From NCBI GenBank assembly GCA_002685965.1, contig NYZE01000058.1:67458-101137 (forward strand): a stretch of DNA of 33,680 nucleotides, written 5' to 3'. A program made the translations under genes and the position numbers. Origin of the DNA: Planctomycetota bacterium. GTDB taxonomy: Bacteria > Planctomycetota > UBA1135 > GCA-002748355. Below the pieces are notes generated by a model. The model was not told the DNA's origin. It made no database searches and saw only the letters and a list, made by a program, of their open reading frames with translations. Shown one piece after another: positions 19,131 to 29,000 of this stretch (the first letter of the stretch is position 1; the number at the start of each line of letters is the position of its first letter).

Positions 19131-20176
19131 GACCGACCTGCCGACTCACCGCCTGTCTCGTGGCGCTCGTCGCTTGCGCTGGCTGCAACGACGATCCCAT
19201 CCTGCAGCCTGACCTCAGGGGATCCGAACGGCCTGTCCAGGAGCGCATCGAGGCACGCCGGCGAACCGTCGACGCGGCACCGACCGCTGACAACTGGGCC
19301 AGCTACGCATATGCGTTGGACGCCCACGGCTTCCTGCCCGAGGCCGAGCAGGCCTACCTGCGCGCGGCGGACCTGGATGCCAAGAAGGCCTTCGAGTACT
19401 TCCATCTCGCCGGCGTCGCCGCACGAACGGTCGACCAGAAGCGGGCCAGCGAGCACCTCCTGCGGGCACTGTCGCTCCGTGACGACTACATGGCAACGCA
19501 CCTGCACCTGGCCGACATGGAAGAGAAGCTCGAGCGACTCGCGGAAGCCAAGGAGCGCTACGAGGTCATCACATCGCGCTGGCAGTCGGCACATGCCGAA
19601 CTCGGCCTCGGACGTGTCTTGCTGCACGGCGGGGATGCGGTGGCGGCACTTCCACATCTCTTGAAAGCGCAGGGCATGGCCCCGACGCACGGCGGAATCC
19701 ACGAAGCTCTGGCACGGACCTACGCTCTGCTCGGCCGCGTCACTGAGAGCAGGGCGGCGGCGCGACTCGTCGGCGACTTGAACAATGACCCTCCCTTCCT
19801 GGATCCCTTGCAGCAGCGCCTCGCTGCCGAAGAGGTCCAGTCGGGCGCACGCTTTCGCCGCGGTGGCGCCTTGGCCGACGCCGGCCAACTACGGGAGGCC
19901 ATCCAGGAACTCGAAGCCGGCCTGGAAGTTCAGCCAGGCTACGACGCTGCCAGGCACTTCCTCGCCACCGTGCTGGCACAGGACGGACAGCTCGACAAGG
20001 CCATCTCTCACTTCAGCTACCTCCTGAAGGCGAACCCAACGGACAAGGATGCGCTGGAAGCGCGCGCCCGTTTGTTCGTCGCGCTCAACAAGCGAGTCGA
20101 GGCGCAACGCGACATCCAGGCCCTGCTGCGCATCGATCCCAACAACGCCTGGGCCCGGCAGCAGCGCGGCCGATAG
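19127..20176 (+). CDS. TPR-repeat lipoprotein, copy 1 of tandem pair
   Basis: GTG 19127 overlaps the preceding TGA and gives 349 residues. The signal peptide ends at CAGC (Cys20) or LVAC (Cys17). The rest is paired helices of tetratricopeptide type, with clear units such as AEQAYLRAADLDAKKAFEYF, AVAALPHLLKAQGMAPTHGG and LDKAISHFSYLLKANPTDKD. TPR arrays bind other proteins. Tight coupling to the propeller gene suggests the two lipoproteins work together at the same membrane. The product is clearly paralogous to that of 21857-22918, sharing the N-terminal layout and segments such as EVQSG/EVHSG and the ending R(L/I)DPxNAWA. Confidence 0.9.
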   Translation: MRPTCRLTACLVALVACAGCNDDPILQPDLRGSERPVQERIEARRRTVDAAPTADNWASYAYALDAHGFLPEAEQAYLRAADLDAKKAFEYFHLAGVAARTVDQKRASEHLLRALSLRDDYMATHLHLADMEEKLERLAEAKERYEVITSRWQSAHAELGLGRVLLHGGDAVAALPHLLKAQGMAPTHGGIHEALARTYALLGRVTESRAAARLVGDLNNDPPFLDPLQQRLAAEEVQSGARFRRGGALADAGQLREAIQELEAGLEVQPGYDAARHFLATVLAQDGQLDKAISHFSYLLKANPTDKDALEARARLFVALNKRVEAQRDIQALLRIDPNNAWARQQRGR

Positions 20177-20191
20177 CAGCGTCGACTGAGC

Positions 20192-20197
20192 TATAGT
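20192..20197 (+). promoter_or_regulatory. Putative -10 (TATAGT) 7 nt before ATG 20205
   Basis: TATAGT followed by TCCCTCG and ATG matches the element before copy 1 at 17450. It lies in the 28-nt gap between the two duplicated units, so copy 2 appears to have its own promoter and a leaderless start. The inverted repeat found upstream of copy 1 is absent here. Confidence 0.5.
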
Positions 20198-20204
20198 TCC
20201 CTCG

Positions 20205-21860
20205 ATGGCACCAGTGCCGCCGGCCCACCTCGTCCTCGTGTTGTTCTCGGCGCTGGCCGCGTGCGACCGCGATCCTGCTCCCGAGCTGTTTCGCGAGCTC
20301 ACCGGCACGGGCGTCGACCACGTGCACACGGTCGAGCTCACGGGTGGCTTTCCGATGCCAGAAGTGCTCGGCGCCGGCTGTGCGGTCTTCGACGCCAACG
20401 GCGACGGCCTGCAGGACCTCTACTTCACCGATGCCGGACGCGTTGACATGGGCACCGGCGGTCGTGGCGCGGCCAACCACCTCTATCTGCGGCAGCCCGA
20501 TGGCACGTATCGCGACGGAACAGCGCCCAGCGGACTCGGCGACACCGGCTACGGAATGGGTGTTGCAGTCGGCGACATCGATAACGACGGCGACCTCGAC
20601 GTCTACGTCGGCAACGACGGGCCGGATACCCTCTACGCCAACAACGGCGACGGCACCTTCGTCGATGTCACGGCCAGGGCCGGCATCAGGACCCCGAAGT
20701 GGTCCACTTCGGTCAGCTTCCTCGACTACGACAACGACGGTTGGCTCGACCTCTACGTCGTCCGCTACGTGCACTACGATCCGCGGCACCGTTGCTGGAC
20801 CCAGGACGGGCGCGCGACCTACTGCAGCCCGAATGCCTTTCCGGGCCTGCCGGACCGACTCTTTCGCAACCGGGGCGACGGCACCTTCGAGGACACGAGC
20901 GAGCGGGCCGGGATCGCTGCTGTGGCCTCGAATGGCCTGGGCGTCGTCGCCGACGACTTTGACGACGATGGCTGGGTGGACCTCTTCATCGCCAACGATG
21001 GGCAAGCCAATCACCTCTGGATGAACAACCGCGACGGGACCTTCCGCGAGGACGCCCTCGTCCTCGGTGTCGCCGTCAACGAGCACGGCATGGCGGAGGC
21101 GAGCATGGGTGTCGCGGCCAGCGACGTGGATGGAGACGGCAAGGTCGATCTCTTCATGACACACCTGACCGAAGAGACGAATACGCTCTACCTGCGCGAC
21201 AAGTTCGGCTTCCGCGACGCGTCGCAGACCAGCGGCCTTGGCGAAGCGAGCTACCAGTTCACCGGCTTCGGCACCGTCCTCCTCGACATCGAGCACGACG
21301 GTGACCTCGACGCGGTCATCGCCAACGGCCGCGTCCTGCCGCGCGCCGGCGACCCCACGGGCGACCGGGTGTGGCCGCTGTTGGCGGAGACCAACCAGTT
21401 GTTCCTCGCGAAGGCGCCAGGGGCCTTCGCCCCAGCCTGGGCCGGGCCTTCGTTCGATGAGCCGATCGAGATATCGCGGGGCCTCGCCGCAGCCGATCTC
21501 GACGGCGACGGCGACCTCGACCTGGTGTTGACGAACTGCGCAGGCAGGGTACGCATCTACGACAACGTCGCACCCAAGACAGGCCACTGGTTGCAAGTGC
21601 GCGCAGTGGACAAGGCGCTGCACCGCGACGTCTTTGGCGCTGTCGTGCGCGTGCATGCCGGCGGCAAGGTCCATCGTCGCACCGTCAGCCCGCAGAGCAG
21701 TTACTTGACGAGTAGCACCGCAACGTGTCACTTCGGACTCGGCCCAGCGACAAGCATCGACCGCGTGGAGATCCGCTGGCCGGGCGGCAAGCACGAGACC
21801 TTCCAGGTCGCCGGCGTCGACCGCCTCGTCACCTTGGCCCGAGGTGAGGGAAAGCCATGA
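20205..21860 (+). CDS. Seven-bladed propeller ASPIC/UnbV lipoprotein, copy 2 of tandem pair
   Basis: The product is 551 residues with lipobox LAAC (Cys20). It matches copy 1 nearly end to end, for example TGVDHVHTVELTGGFPMPE against TGVDHVHTVQLTGTYPLPE. Seven blade motifs are present, from FDANGDGLQDLY to DLDGDGDLDLVL, followed by the ASPIC/UnbV domain at about 470-540 (SPQSSYLTSS, CHFGLGPATSID, IRWPGGKHETF). Differences are concentrated between blades, as expected if the partner or ligand has diverged. The TGA overlaps the ATG of the second TPR lipoprotein (ATGA). The propeller+TPR cassette is therefore duplicated as a unit. Its ligand is unknown. Confidence 0.93.
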   Translation: MAPVPPAHLVLVLFSALAACDRDPAPELFRELTGTGVDHVHTVELTGGFPMPEVLGAGCAVFDANGDGLQDLYFTDAGRVDMGTGGRGAANHLYLRQPDGTYRDGTAPSGLGDTGYGMGVAVGDIDNDGDLDVYVGNDGPDTLYANNGDGTFVDVTARAGIRTPKWSTSVSFLDYDNDGWLDLYVVRYVHYDPRHRCWTQDGRATYCSPNAFPGLPDRLFRNRGDGTFEDTSERAGIAAVASNGLGVVADDFDDDGWVDLFIANDGQANHLWMNNRDGTFREDALVLGVAVNEHGMAEASMGVAASDVDGDGKVDLFMTHLTEETNTLYLRDKFGFRDASQTSGLGEASYQFTGFGTVLLDIEHDGDLDAVIANGRVLPRAGDPTGDRVWPLLAETNQLFLAKAPGAFAPAWAGPSFDEPIEISRGLAAADLDGDGDLDLVLTNCAGRVRIYDNVAPKTGHWLQVRAVDKALHRDVFGAVVRVHAGGKVHRRTVSPQSSYLTSSTATCHFGLGPATSIDRVEIRWPGGKHETFQVAGVDRLVTLARGEGKP

Positions 21861-22918
21861 GAGCGCCGTGCGCTTGGCCCTTCGTGGTGATCAGCGTCGC
21901 ACTCGCTGGCTGCAACGGCAGCGACAACGGCGGCCTGATCCCCCTCCCCGAACTCAGCGGCGTCGAGCCTTTGGTGCGGGAACGGATCCTGCAGCGGCGC
22001 CAGGCCGTGGTCGAAACGCCGAGCGCCGAGACCTGGTTGAGCTACGCCCTTGCACTGCATGCCCACGAATACCGCGCGGAAGCCGAGCAGGCCTACCTCG
22101 CGGCAGCGGCCGACATGAAGGACGAGCGCGCCTCCAGAGCCCTCCACCTGTGCGGCGTCGCCACGCGCCTCAATGACAAAGCGCGGGCCCGGGTGCACTT
22201 CCTCCGCGCCCTGAAATGGCGCACGGACTACATCCCAACGCACCTGAACTTGGCCGAGATCGACGAGCAGCTCGGCAATGTCGAAGAGGCCATTCGACGC
22301 TATGCGCTCGTCGCCAAAAGGTCGCAGTCGCCACACGCCGAACTCGGCTGGGGCCGCCTGCTGCTTCGTTCCGGCAACGCCAAGGAGGCGCTCTTACACC
22401 TGTTGAAGGCGCAACGACTCGACCCGAAGCTCCCCGCAGTCCATGAGGCCCTGGCGCGCGCCTTCACTCACCTCGGCCGGACGGCCGAGGCCAGGGCTGC
22501 CGCCGCCCGCGCGGGCGACTTCGGCGACGCGCGCCCCTTCCCTGACCCCTTTCGGGAGGCGCTACAACAAGAAGAGGTGCATTCGGGAGTCAACTTCGGC
22601 CGCGGTGAGAGCTTGGCTGAGAGAGGTCGCTTCAAGGAGGCGATCGTCGAGATGCGCGCTGCGCTCGCGGCGCAACCGGACTACTCCTTGACCCGCATCT
22701 ACCTCGCGACGGTCCTGGCAAAAGACGGACAGCTCGACGCGGCGCGCACAGAGCTCGATCTCGTCCTGGCAAGGAACGCCAACGACAAGGACGCACTCCG
22801 TTACCGGGCACAGGTCTTCCTAGATCAGAACAAGCGCCCCGAGGCCGAACGCGACCTCCGCGCCTTGCTCCGCCTCGACCCCACCAACGCCTGGGCGAAG
22901 AAACTGCTCGGCCACTAG
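21857..22918 (+). CDS. TPR-repeat lipoprotein, copy 2 of tandem pair
   Basis: ATG 21857 overlaps the previous stop and gives 353 residues with a good lipobox (LAGC, Cys19). Like copy 1 it begins with a short linker (PLPELSGVEPLVRERIL) and continues with TPR-type helix pairs, including AEQAYLAAAADMKDERASRA, EALLHLLKAQRLDPKLPAVH and FKEAIVEMRAALAAQPDYSL. It ends RLDPTNAWAKKLLGH. It is predicted to be a membrane-anchored extracytoplasmic protein-binding scaffold that partners the copy 2 propeller. Only 33 nt separate it from the next propeller gene, which carries its own -10-like element. Confidence 0.9.
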   Translation: MRAPCAWPFVVISVALAGCNGSDNGGLIPLPELSGVEPLVRERILQRRQAVVETPSAETWLSYALALHAHEYRAEAEQAYLAAAADMKDERASRALHLCGVATRLNDKARARVHFLRALKWRTDYIPTHLNLAEIDEQLGNVEEAIRRYALVAKRSQSPHAELGWGRLLLRSGNAKEALLHLLKAQRLDPKLPAVHEALARAFTHLGRTAEARAAAARAGDFGDARPFPDPFREALQQEEVHSGVNFGRGESLAERGRFKEAIVEMRAALAAQPDYSLTRIYLATVLAKDGQLDAARTELDLVLARNANDKDALRYRAQVFLDQNKRPEAERDLRALLRLDPTNAWAKKLLGH

Positions 22919-22939
22919 GTGAACGCCGGAGTCCAACCG

Positions 22940-22945
22940 TAGGAT
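22940..22945 (+). promoter_or_regulatory. Putative -10 (TAGGAT) 6 nt before GTG 22952
   Basis: TAGGAT is followed by CCACTC and the GTG start, similar to the other leaderless-type starts in this window but with 6 nt spacing. No Shine-Dalgarno lies between it and the GTG. Confidence 0.4.
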
Positions 22946-22951
22946 CCACTC

Positions 22952-25678
22952 GTGCGCCGCAATCGAAACGCCTTCGCCCTCGCTCTCGCGCTGGTGGCCT
23001 GCGCCTGCGACAACGGCGGCCCCGACCGCCAGCTCGCCAAGGAGATGGAGGTCATCGAGGAGGCGACCGAGTCGTTCGCGAACGCGCTCCTCGATATGTC
23101 GGTCGCCGTCCGTAACCGCGACAGCAAGACGGTCGCGCGTTTCTTCGCACCGCTCGTGCAAACGAACGGAATCCCGGGTGCCGCCGGTCAGCCGGAGACA
23201 AGTGGCTGGATCGTTCAGCAACATTGGATCGTCTCTGACCAGGTGTCCGGCATCACCGGCACGCAACTGGTGGCCCAGCTGGACCGGTTCCTTTCTGGCT
23301 GCACGGTCGAGGACGCGCGGTTCAAGGTCGCGAACTCGACCGTGTCCGGGCAAAGCGTGGTGGCCGCGGTCAAGTGGTGGCTCATCGCTCGCAACCCCAA
23401 GGGGCAGCGGGCCTGGACACGCGGTCGCGCCGATGCCGCCGCGACTCGCGACCGCGGGGCCTGGCGCCTCGACCGCTTCGTGGTCAAGAAGCTACACACG
23501 ATGACCGCGGTGGTTGATGTCTTCGACGAAGTCGCCGAGCCCGCGGGCATGGCAGCTACCGCTCGACCGGTCGCCGCGCGCAAGGACGAGCCTTTTGCGG
23601 CCTACGGCACAGCCACAGCGGACGTTGACCGCGATGGGTTGCTCGATCTGTTCGCCACGGGCGCCGACGGCAACCACTTGTACCGCAACCTGGGTGACGG
23701 CACCTTCGACGACATCGCCAAGCAAGCGCTCGTCCATCAGTTTCCACAAACGGTAACCGCGCCGCTGTTTCTCGACTTCGACAACGACGGCGACACCGAC
23801 CTCTTCCTATCGGCGATCGGCACGCAGGTGCTGCTCGAGAACCGGCTCGTCCCGGACAAGAAGCTCGTGTTCTGGGACGTGTCGAACAAGCGCGGTGTCG
23901 CCCGACCGGCAATCGGCTTCTCTGCCGTCGCCACCGACGTCAACGGCGACGGGTTCCCTGACATCTACGTCGCGTCGTACAACCGCTACGGAGAGGTACT
24001 CCCCGACAGCTGGGATGGTGCGAGCAACGGCACGCCCAACCTCTTGTTCGTGAGCAAGGGAGACGGCACCTATGCGGAGGCGGCCGCGCAATGGGGCGTC
24101 GCCGACCGGCGCTGGACCTACGCCGCCGGCTTCGCCGACGTCGATGAAGACGGCAAACCCGACCTCTATATCGCCAACGACTTCGGCGGCGGCAACGCGC
24201 TCTACATGCATCGCGGCGACAAGTTCGTCGACGAAGCCCGCTCACGCGGCGTCGTCGACGGTGGCTACGGCATGGGCGTCAGTTTCGCCGACTACGACAA
24301 CGACGGGCACCTCGACCTGCACGTGACGCGGATGTCATCGACCGCTGGCCGACGCATCCTGTCGCGGCTCGGCGGCGGCAAGCTGCCGACCAAGGACCGC
24401 CTCGAGCGCATGGCCGTCGGCAACGCGCTCTACCGCAACAACGGTGAGGGGCATTTCCAGGAGGTCACGGCGGAGGTCGGCCCATTCTCCGGCGGCTGGG
24501 CCTGGGGCGGCGGTTTCATCGACATCGACAACAACGGCTTCGAGGACCTCTACACCCCGAACGGGTTCATATCGGGGACCTCGCTCAAAGACACCTGAAG
24601 CCTCTTCTGGCGCCAGGTCGTGGCGTCCCAAGGCGACAAGGAAGGCGGCACGAAGCAGACCTTCGCCGAGCGTCAGGGCAACCTCTTCGCGGATGGCTTC
24701 TCGTTCAGCGGTTACGAGCGCGACCTCGTGATGCTGAGTCTCGGCAAGCAGGGCTTCCTCAACATCTCGGGGGTCTCGGGAGCAGACTCGCTCAGCGACG
24801 GCCGCGGCTCGTTGTTCGCAGACTTCGACAACGACGGCGACCTCGACATCTTCCTGCGCGCGATGCACGGGCCGGCGCACCACTTGCTACGCAACAACGT
24901 CGGCGACAGCCGCAACTGGCTGCGCGTCGCGCTGCGCGGCACAACCAGCGGCCACAATGCCTTCGGCGCCATCGTCCGCGTGACGACCAAGCACGGCGTG
25001 CAAACCAAGATGGTCACGGGTGGCTCGGGCTTCCTCGGTCAGTCCGACCCACGCTTGCTGTTCGGCCTCGACGATGCCGAGAAGGTCGAGTCGATCGAGA
25101 TCACGTGGCCCTCGGGCAAGAAGCAAGAACTCCCTGCCGTGGCGGCCGGCACCAGCCTGCTGGTCGTCGAAGGAACTGCGCCGACCTTGCTCACCGACAA
25201 GACCGGCAAGTTGCCGGACCCGCTCACTCCAGAGGCCCGCGTGTGGAAGACGCTGGCCTTCGCCAAGGGCGAACCGCTACCGGATGTGACCGTCGCCGTC
25301 GGCGCCGATCAAGTGAAGCTGGCAACTCTCTTGACCGCGGGCCGGCCCGCGCTCATCAATTTCTGGGCGACGACGTGCATCCCGTGCCGCACCGAAATGC
25401 CAGAACTGCAGCAGTTGCATGGCGAGGGTTTGGAGGTCGTCGGCATCAGCCTGGACCTGCCCGCGACGCGCGCACGGATTCCCGGCGTTGTGGCCGGACT
25501 GAAGGTCAAGTACCCGGTAGCCACGGTCGACGACGAGGCCCGCGGCCAGTTGTTCCGCAGCCCCGAGGTGCAGATTCCGCTGTCGATCTGGATCGACGCA
25601 CAGCACCGTGCGCAGGCGGTGTTTCGGGGTTGGTCGGCGAAGGCGAGGGCAGGAGTACTCGAGTTGGCGGGGAAGTAG
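22952..25678 (+). CDS. Candidate selenoprotein: propeller ASPIC/UnbV-TlpA thioredoxin lipoprotein read through in-frame TGA
   Basis: GTG 22952 to TAG 25678 is one frame of 908 residues interrupted only by TGA at 24596-24598 (codon 549). The N-terminus has a lipobox (LVAC, Cys17) and residues about 30-190 form an NTF2-like or unassigned domain. Blade motifs 1-6 lie before the TGA (DVDRDGLLDLF to DIDNNGFEDLY). Blade 7 (DFDNDGDLDIF), an ASPIC/UnbV domain (about 650-725) and a TlpA-like thioredoxin domain with CIPC (C809, C812) lie after it. A SECIS-like hairpin follows the TGA. If read through, Sec sits in DT-U-SLFWRQVV between blades 6 and 7. Without readthrough, the product lacks blade 7 and thioredoxin, and reinitiation at GTG 24620 would lack a signal peptide. 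A nonsense mutation or sequencing error remains possible. TGA is an ordinary stop elsewhere here, so code reassignment is excluded. Confidence 0.6.
24596..24627 (+). promoter_or_regulatory. In-frame UGA with bacterial SECIS-like stem-loop
   Basis: UGA (24596-24598) is followed by 10 nt and a hairpin: 5' arm GGCGCCA (24609-24615), loop GGUCG (24616-24620), 3' arm UGGCGUC (24621-24627). All seven pairs form, one being G-U. The loop begins 17 nt after the UGA. In E. coli fdhF the apical loop GGUC, closed by A and U, begins 18 nt after the UGA; here the closing pair is also A-U. The bulged U of the E. coli stem is absent. Confidence 0.55.
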
Positions 25679-25725
25679 CGGGCGCCTCCACCTCGCCCTA
25701 GCCTTGCCGACAAAGGAACGCCTAC

Positions 25726-26028
25726 TTGCCCGACCTACGCCACAACGCTGCCGCTTACCAGATCGACCTGCCCACGCCGATGCGCCCTGACGAGGTCGCA
25801 CCACCCGTCACCAGGCTGACCGGGATGGTGGCCATGGCAGTCGAACACTACTCGCCATTCCTGCCCGCGAAATCGCTCGTGTTCCCAGCGTTCGCGCATG
25901 CCGCACCCCGATGCCCAATCCATCAGCAGGGCGTTCATCCACCTGGCCACTGGACCGACGAAACCGACCTCGACAAGAACCACAAGCTGATCGCGGAGAG
26001 GAAGAAAGGCGCAGCATGGCCCGGATGA
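25726..26028 (+). CDS. Possible small hypothetical protein in the 337-nt gap
   Basis: TTG 25726 gives 100 residues with no recognisable family, signal peptide or membrane segment. In support, AAAGGA lies 8 nt upstream, third positions are mostly G or C as in the neighbours, and the TGA overlaps an ATG (26025) that is an alternative start of the large downstream gene. Against it, the start is a rare TTG, the sequence is proline- and histidine-rich, and any GC-rich stretch tends to stay open. Nothing else convincing occupies 25679-26015, although the minus strand also has an 82-codon open frame of similar weak quality. Confidence 0.25.
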   Translation: MPDLRHNAAAYQIDLPTPMRPDEVAPPVTRLTGMVAMAVEHYSPFLPAKSLVFPAFAHAAPRCPIHQQGVHPPGHWTDETDLDKNHKLIAERKKGAAWPG

Positions 26029-29000
26029 ACCGCGTGTTCCTTGTCGTAGCTCTGCTCGGCATCGGCGCCCTGGCCATCCTGCAGCCAGCTTGCACGCCCG
26101 AACCGAAGATCGGCGGCCGTGAAACGATCCCCGCCGACAAGCTCGACAAGATCCTCGCAGTGTTCAACCGCGGCGTCGCGCTGATGGAGCAGTATCAGCC
26201 GCAGAAGGCGGTAACGGCCTTCGAGCAGGCGGTACGGCTGGCGCCCAGCTGGGGCGACGCGCGCCTCAACCTCGGCATCGCCCTCCTCAACGCGCAGAGC
26301 GAGCAAGCATATCAGCGCGCCGAGCAGGAGCTGACCCGGGTCGCCACCGCCCAACCGGACAACCCGATCCCCCACTACGCACTCGGCGTGCTTCTGCGTC
26401 ACTTGAACCGCAGCGACGAAGCGCACAAGCACTTCGAACGCGTGCTGGCCATCGACCCGGACAGCAGCGACGTGCACTACCAGCTCGCAGAGATTGTGGC
26501 AGTCACTGATCCGGCCAAGGCGCAGGCCCACCTCGAGCGCGTCTTGCAGCGCGTTCCCCACCACGAGTCCGCGTGCTATCGGCTGCAAACACTGCTGCGC
26601 CAAACCGGGGACACGAAGCAGGCAGATGAGTTACTCGGTCGCTTCAACGAGCTCAGATCGTCGAAGTCCGGCATGACTGTCGGCTTCAAGTACGGGCAAA
26701 TGGGACGTTACGCGGAACTCGTCCGCACCTTTGGCCTTCCGAGCATCACCCGGGACGATGCCAAGGTCACCTGGAGCGAGCACGCGGCCGAGGCGGGCCT
26801 GCTCCAAGCATGCCTCGCCGACCGCGCAACGCCCCCCGGCCTCGCGATCGCCGACATCGACGGAGATCGCGAGCTCGACCTCGTCATAACCGGGACAGCG
26901 CGAGGCATCTCGTGCTATCGCAACCAAGGCGGGAAGTTCCAGGCGGTCACCGTGCCGGAGGTGCCCGGGGCCATCGGGGCCTTCTTCGGCGACTTCGATG
27001 CCGACGGAGACCCAGACCTCTACGTCACCTCTGACAAGGCCAATCGCCTGTTTCGCAACGACCGCTCATTCAAGTTCGTCGACGTCACCGAGGCGACGAA
27101 GACTGCGGGCGCGGCCACGGAGAGCTTCGGCGCCCAGTGGGCGGACGCGGACCACGATGGCGACCTGGACCTCTACGTCGCGAACAACGGCGCCCCGAAC
27201 GCGCTCTTTCGCAACAACGGCGATGGGACCTTCACCGACGTGGCAAGGGAGACAGGTGTCGACGGCGGCGATGCGCCAACGCTCGGCGTCGTGTTCCTCG
27301 ACGCGGATGGAGACCGCGACTTCGACATCTATCTGCTCAACGACGGCACGCCGAACGCGCTGTTCCTGAACGATCGCACGGGACGCTATTCGCCTGCGCC
27401 AACTTCCTTCGACGTGCTCGCTGATGCGGGAAGCGCGACCGGCGCGCACGTCCTGGACATCGACGGCAACGGTCTCGAGGACATCTTCCTCCTGCGCGGC
27501 GCTCACGAGCCCCTGGCATTCGTGCAGACCACCCGCGGGATCTTCACCCGCCAGTCGCTCACGCAAGCAGGCCATGTTCCTGGCGCGACCAACGCGGCGC
27601 TGGGCGACTTCGACCTCGACGGCGATGTCGACATCCTGATGCTCGACGTCGGACCAGCTGCGGCAGTCCGACACCAGTGGCTGCGCAACCCCGGCTTTAC
27701 GGCCACCCCGGTCGGCGAGCAACACGCGACCGCCACCGCTGGGGGCAGCGTCGCCGCCGACCTGGATGGTGACGGCACCCTCGAGGTCCTCGTGGTGCGG
27801 ACCGGCAGCAAGCCGGAGCTCTGGCGAACCCAACCGCCCGCCGGCCGCCACTGGCTCCGCATCCTGCCCGAGCGCAAAGCCGAGGCGGGCGGCGGCATCG
27901 ATCCGACCGCGGCGGGCCTGCAGGTCGAAGTGAAGACTGGTCGTCACCTGCAACTGCGACGCGTGCAAACGAGCGCCGGTTACCTGTCGAGTCCGCCGCT
28001 CGTCGCGCACTTCGGCATGCCGACGGGCAACGCCGACTATGTGCGTCTGCTCTGGGCGGATTCGGTGCTACAGAGCGAACTCGAGATCCCTGGCGACGGG
28101 ACCTGGATCGCGCACAAGATCGCACGCAAGCCATCGTCGTGCCCGATCATCTTCACCTGGAACGGCGAGAAGTTCGCCTTCGTCACCGACTTCCTCGGCG
28201 TCGGCGGCATCGGCTTCTTCGCCTCGCCCGGCGAGTCGGCACAGCCCGACCCGACCGAGGCGGTCCGTCTCCCACCCGAGCTCATCAAGGCGAAGAACGG
28301 GCGCTACCTGGTGCGGATCGCCGAGCCACTCGAAGAGGTGTCCTACTTCGACCAACTGCGACTGCGCGCCTACGACCACCCGGCAAGCGTCGAGGTGCAT
28401 CCGGACGAACGGTTTGCCGGTGGTCCACCGTGGCCGACTGGCGAGCCGCAGGCCATTAGACGCAGAGTGTTCCCGATCGCGGCGCGCACCGACACCGGCA
28501 AGGACGTTCTGGCGACGCTGCGCCACGCCGACCGTGACTCGGTCGCGCCGCCCAAGAGCAAGCGCTTCACCGGCTACGCCCGCGACCACTGGGTCGAGCT
28601 CGACTTCGGCAAGCAGCCGGCGCCCAAGCCAGGGCGCAAGACCATCCTCTATCTCTGGGCCTGGACGGAGTACACCTACTCGCACGTCAACTACGCCGCC
28701 TACCAGGCCGGGATCACGATGCAACCCGCGGTGATCGAGGTGCCGGACGGCGATACCTGGCGCGTCGCGATCCCACACGCCGGCTTCCCGGCCGGGCTGC
28801 CACGCATGATGACGGTCAACGTCAGCGAGCTGCCGCTCACCGAGGACGGGCGCCTGCGCCTGCGCACCAACATGGAGATCTTCTGGGACCAGGCCTTCCT
28901 CGCCGAAGACGTGCCGGTGCCGGACCTGAAAGAGCATGTGCTCGACCCCGTCGTCGCCGACCTGCGGCTCTTGGGCTACCCGCGCGAGTACTCGCCGGAC

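Noticed and set aside
17463-22918. Repeated aspartate-rich DNA segments as a mobile or CRISPR-type repeat
   Set aside because: The repeats encode the DxDxDG blade motifs of beta-propellers and are irregularly spaced at protein-repeat length.
24596-24598. Genome-wide reassignment of UGA (e.g. to Trp or Gly)
   Set aside because: TGA terminates many other genes in the window at natural domain ends (e.g. 1630, 3419, 8440, 11289, 19130, 21860), so it is a normal stop.
24620-25678. The second half as an independent gene starting at GTG 24620
   Set aside because: It would start inside a propeller, contain a single blade and lack an export signal; the frame is continuous with the upstream gene.
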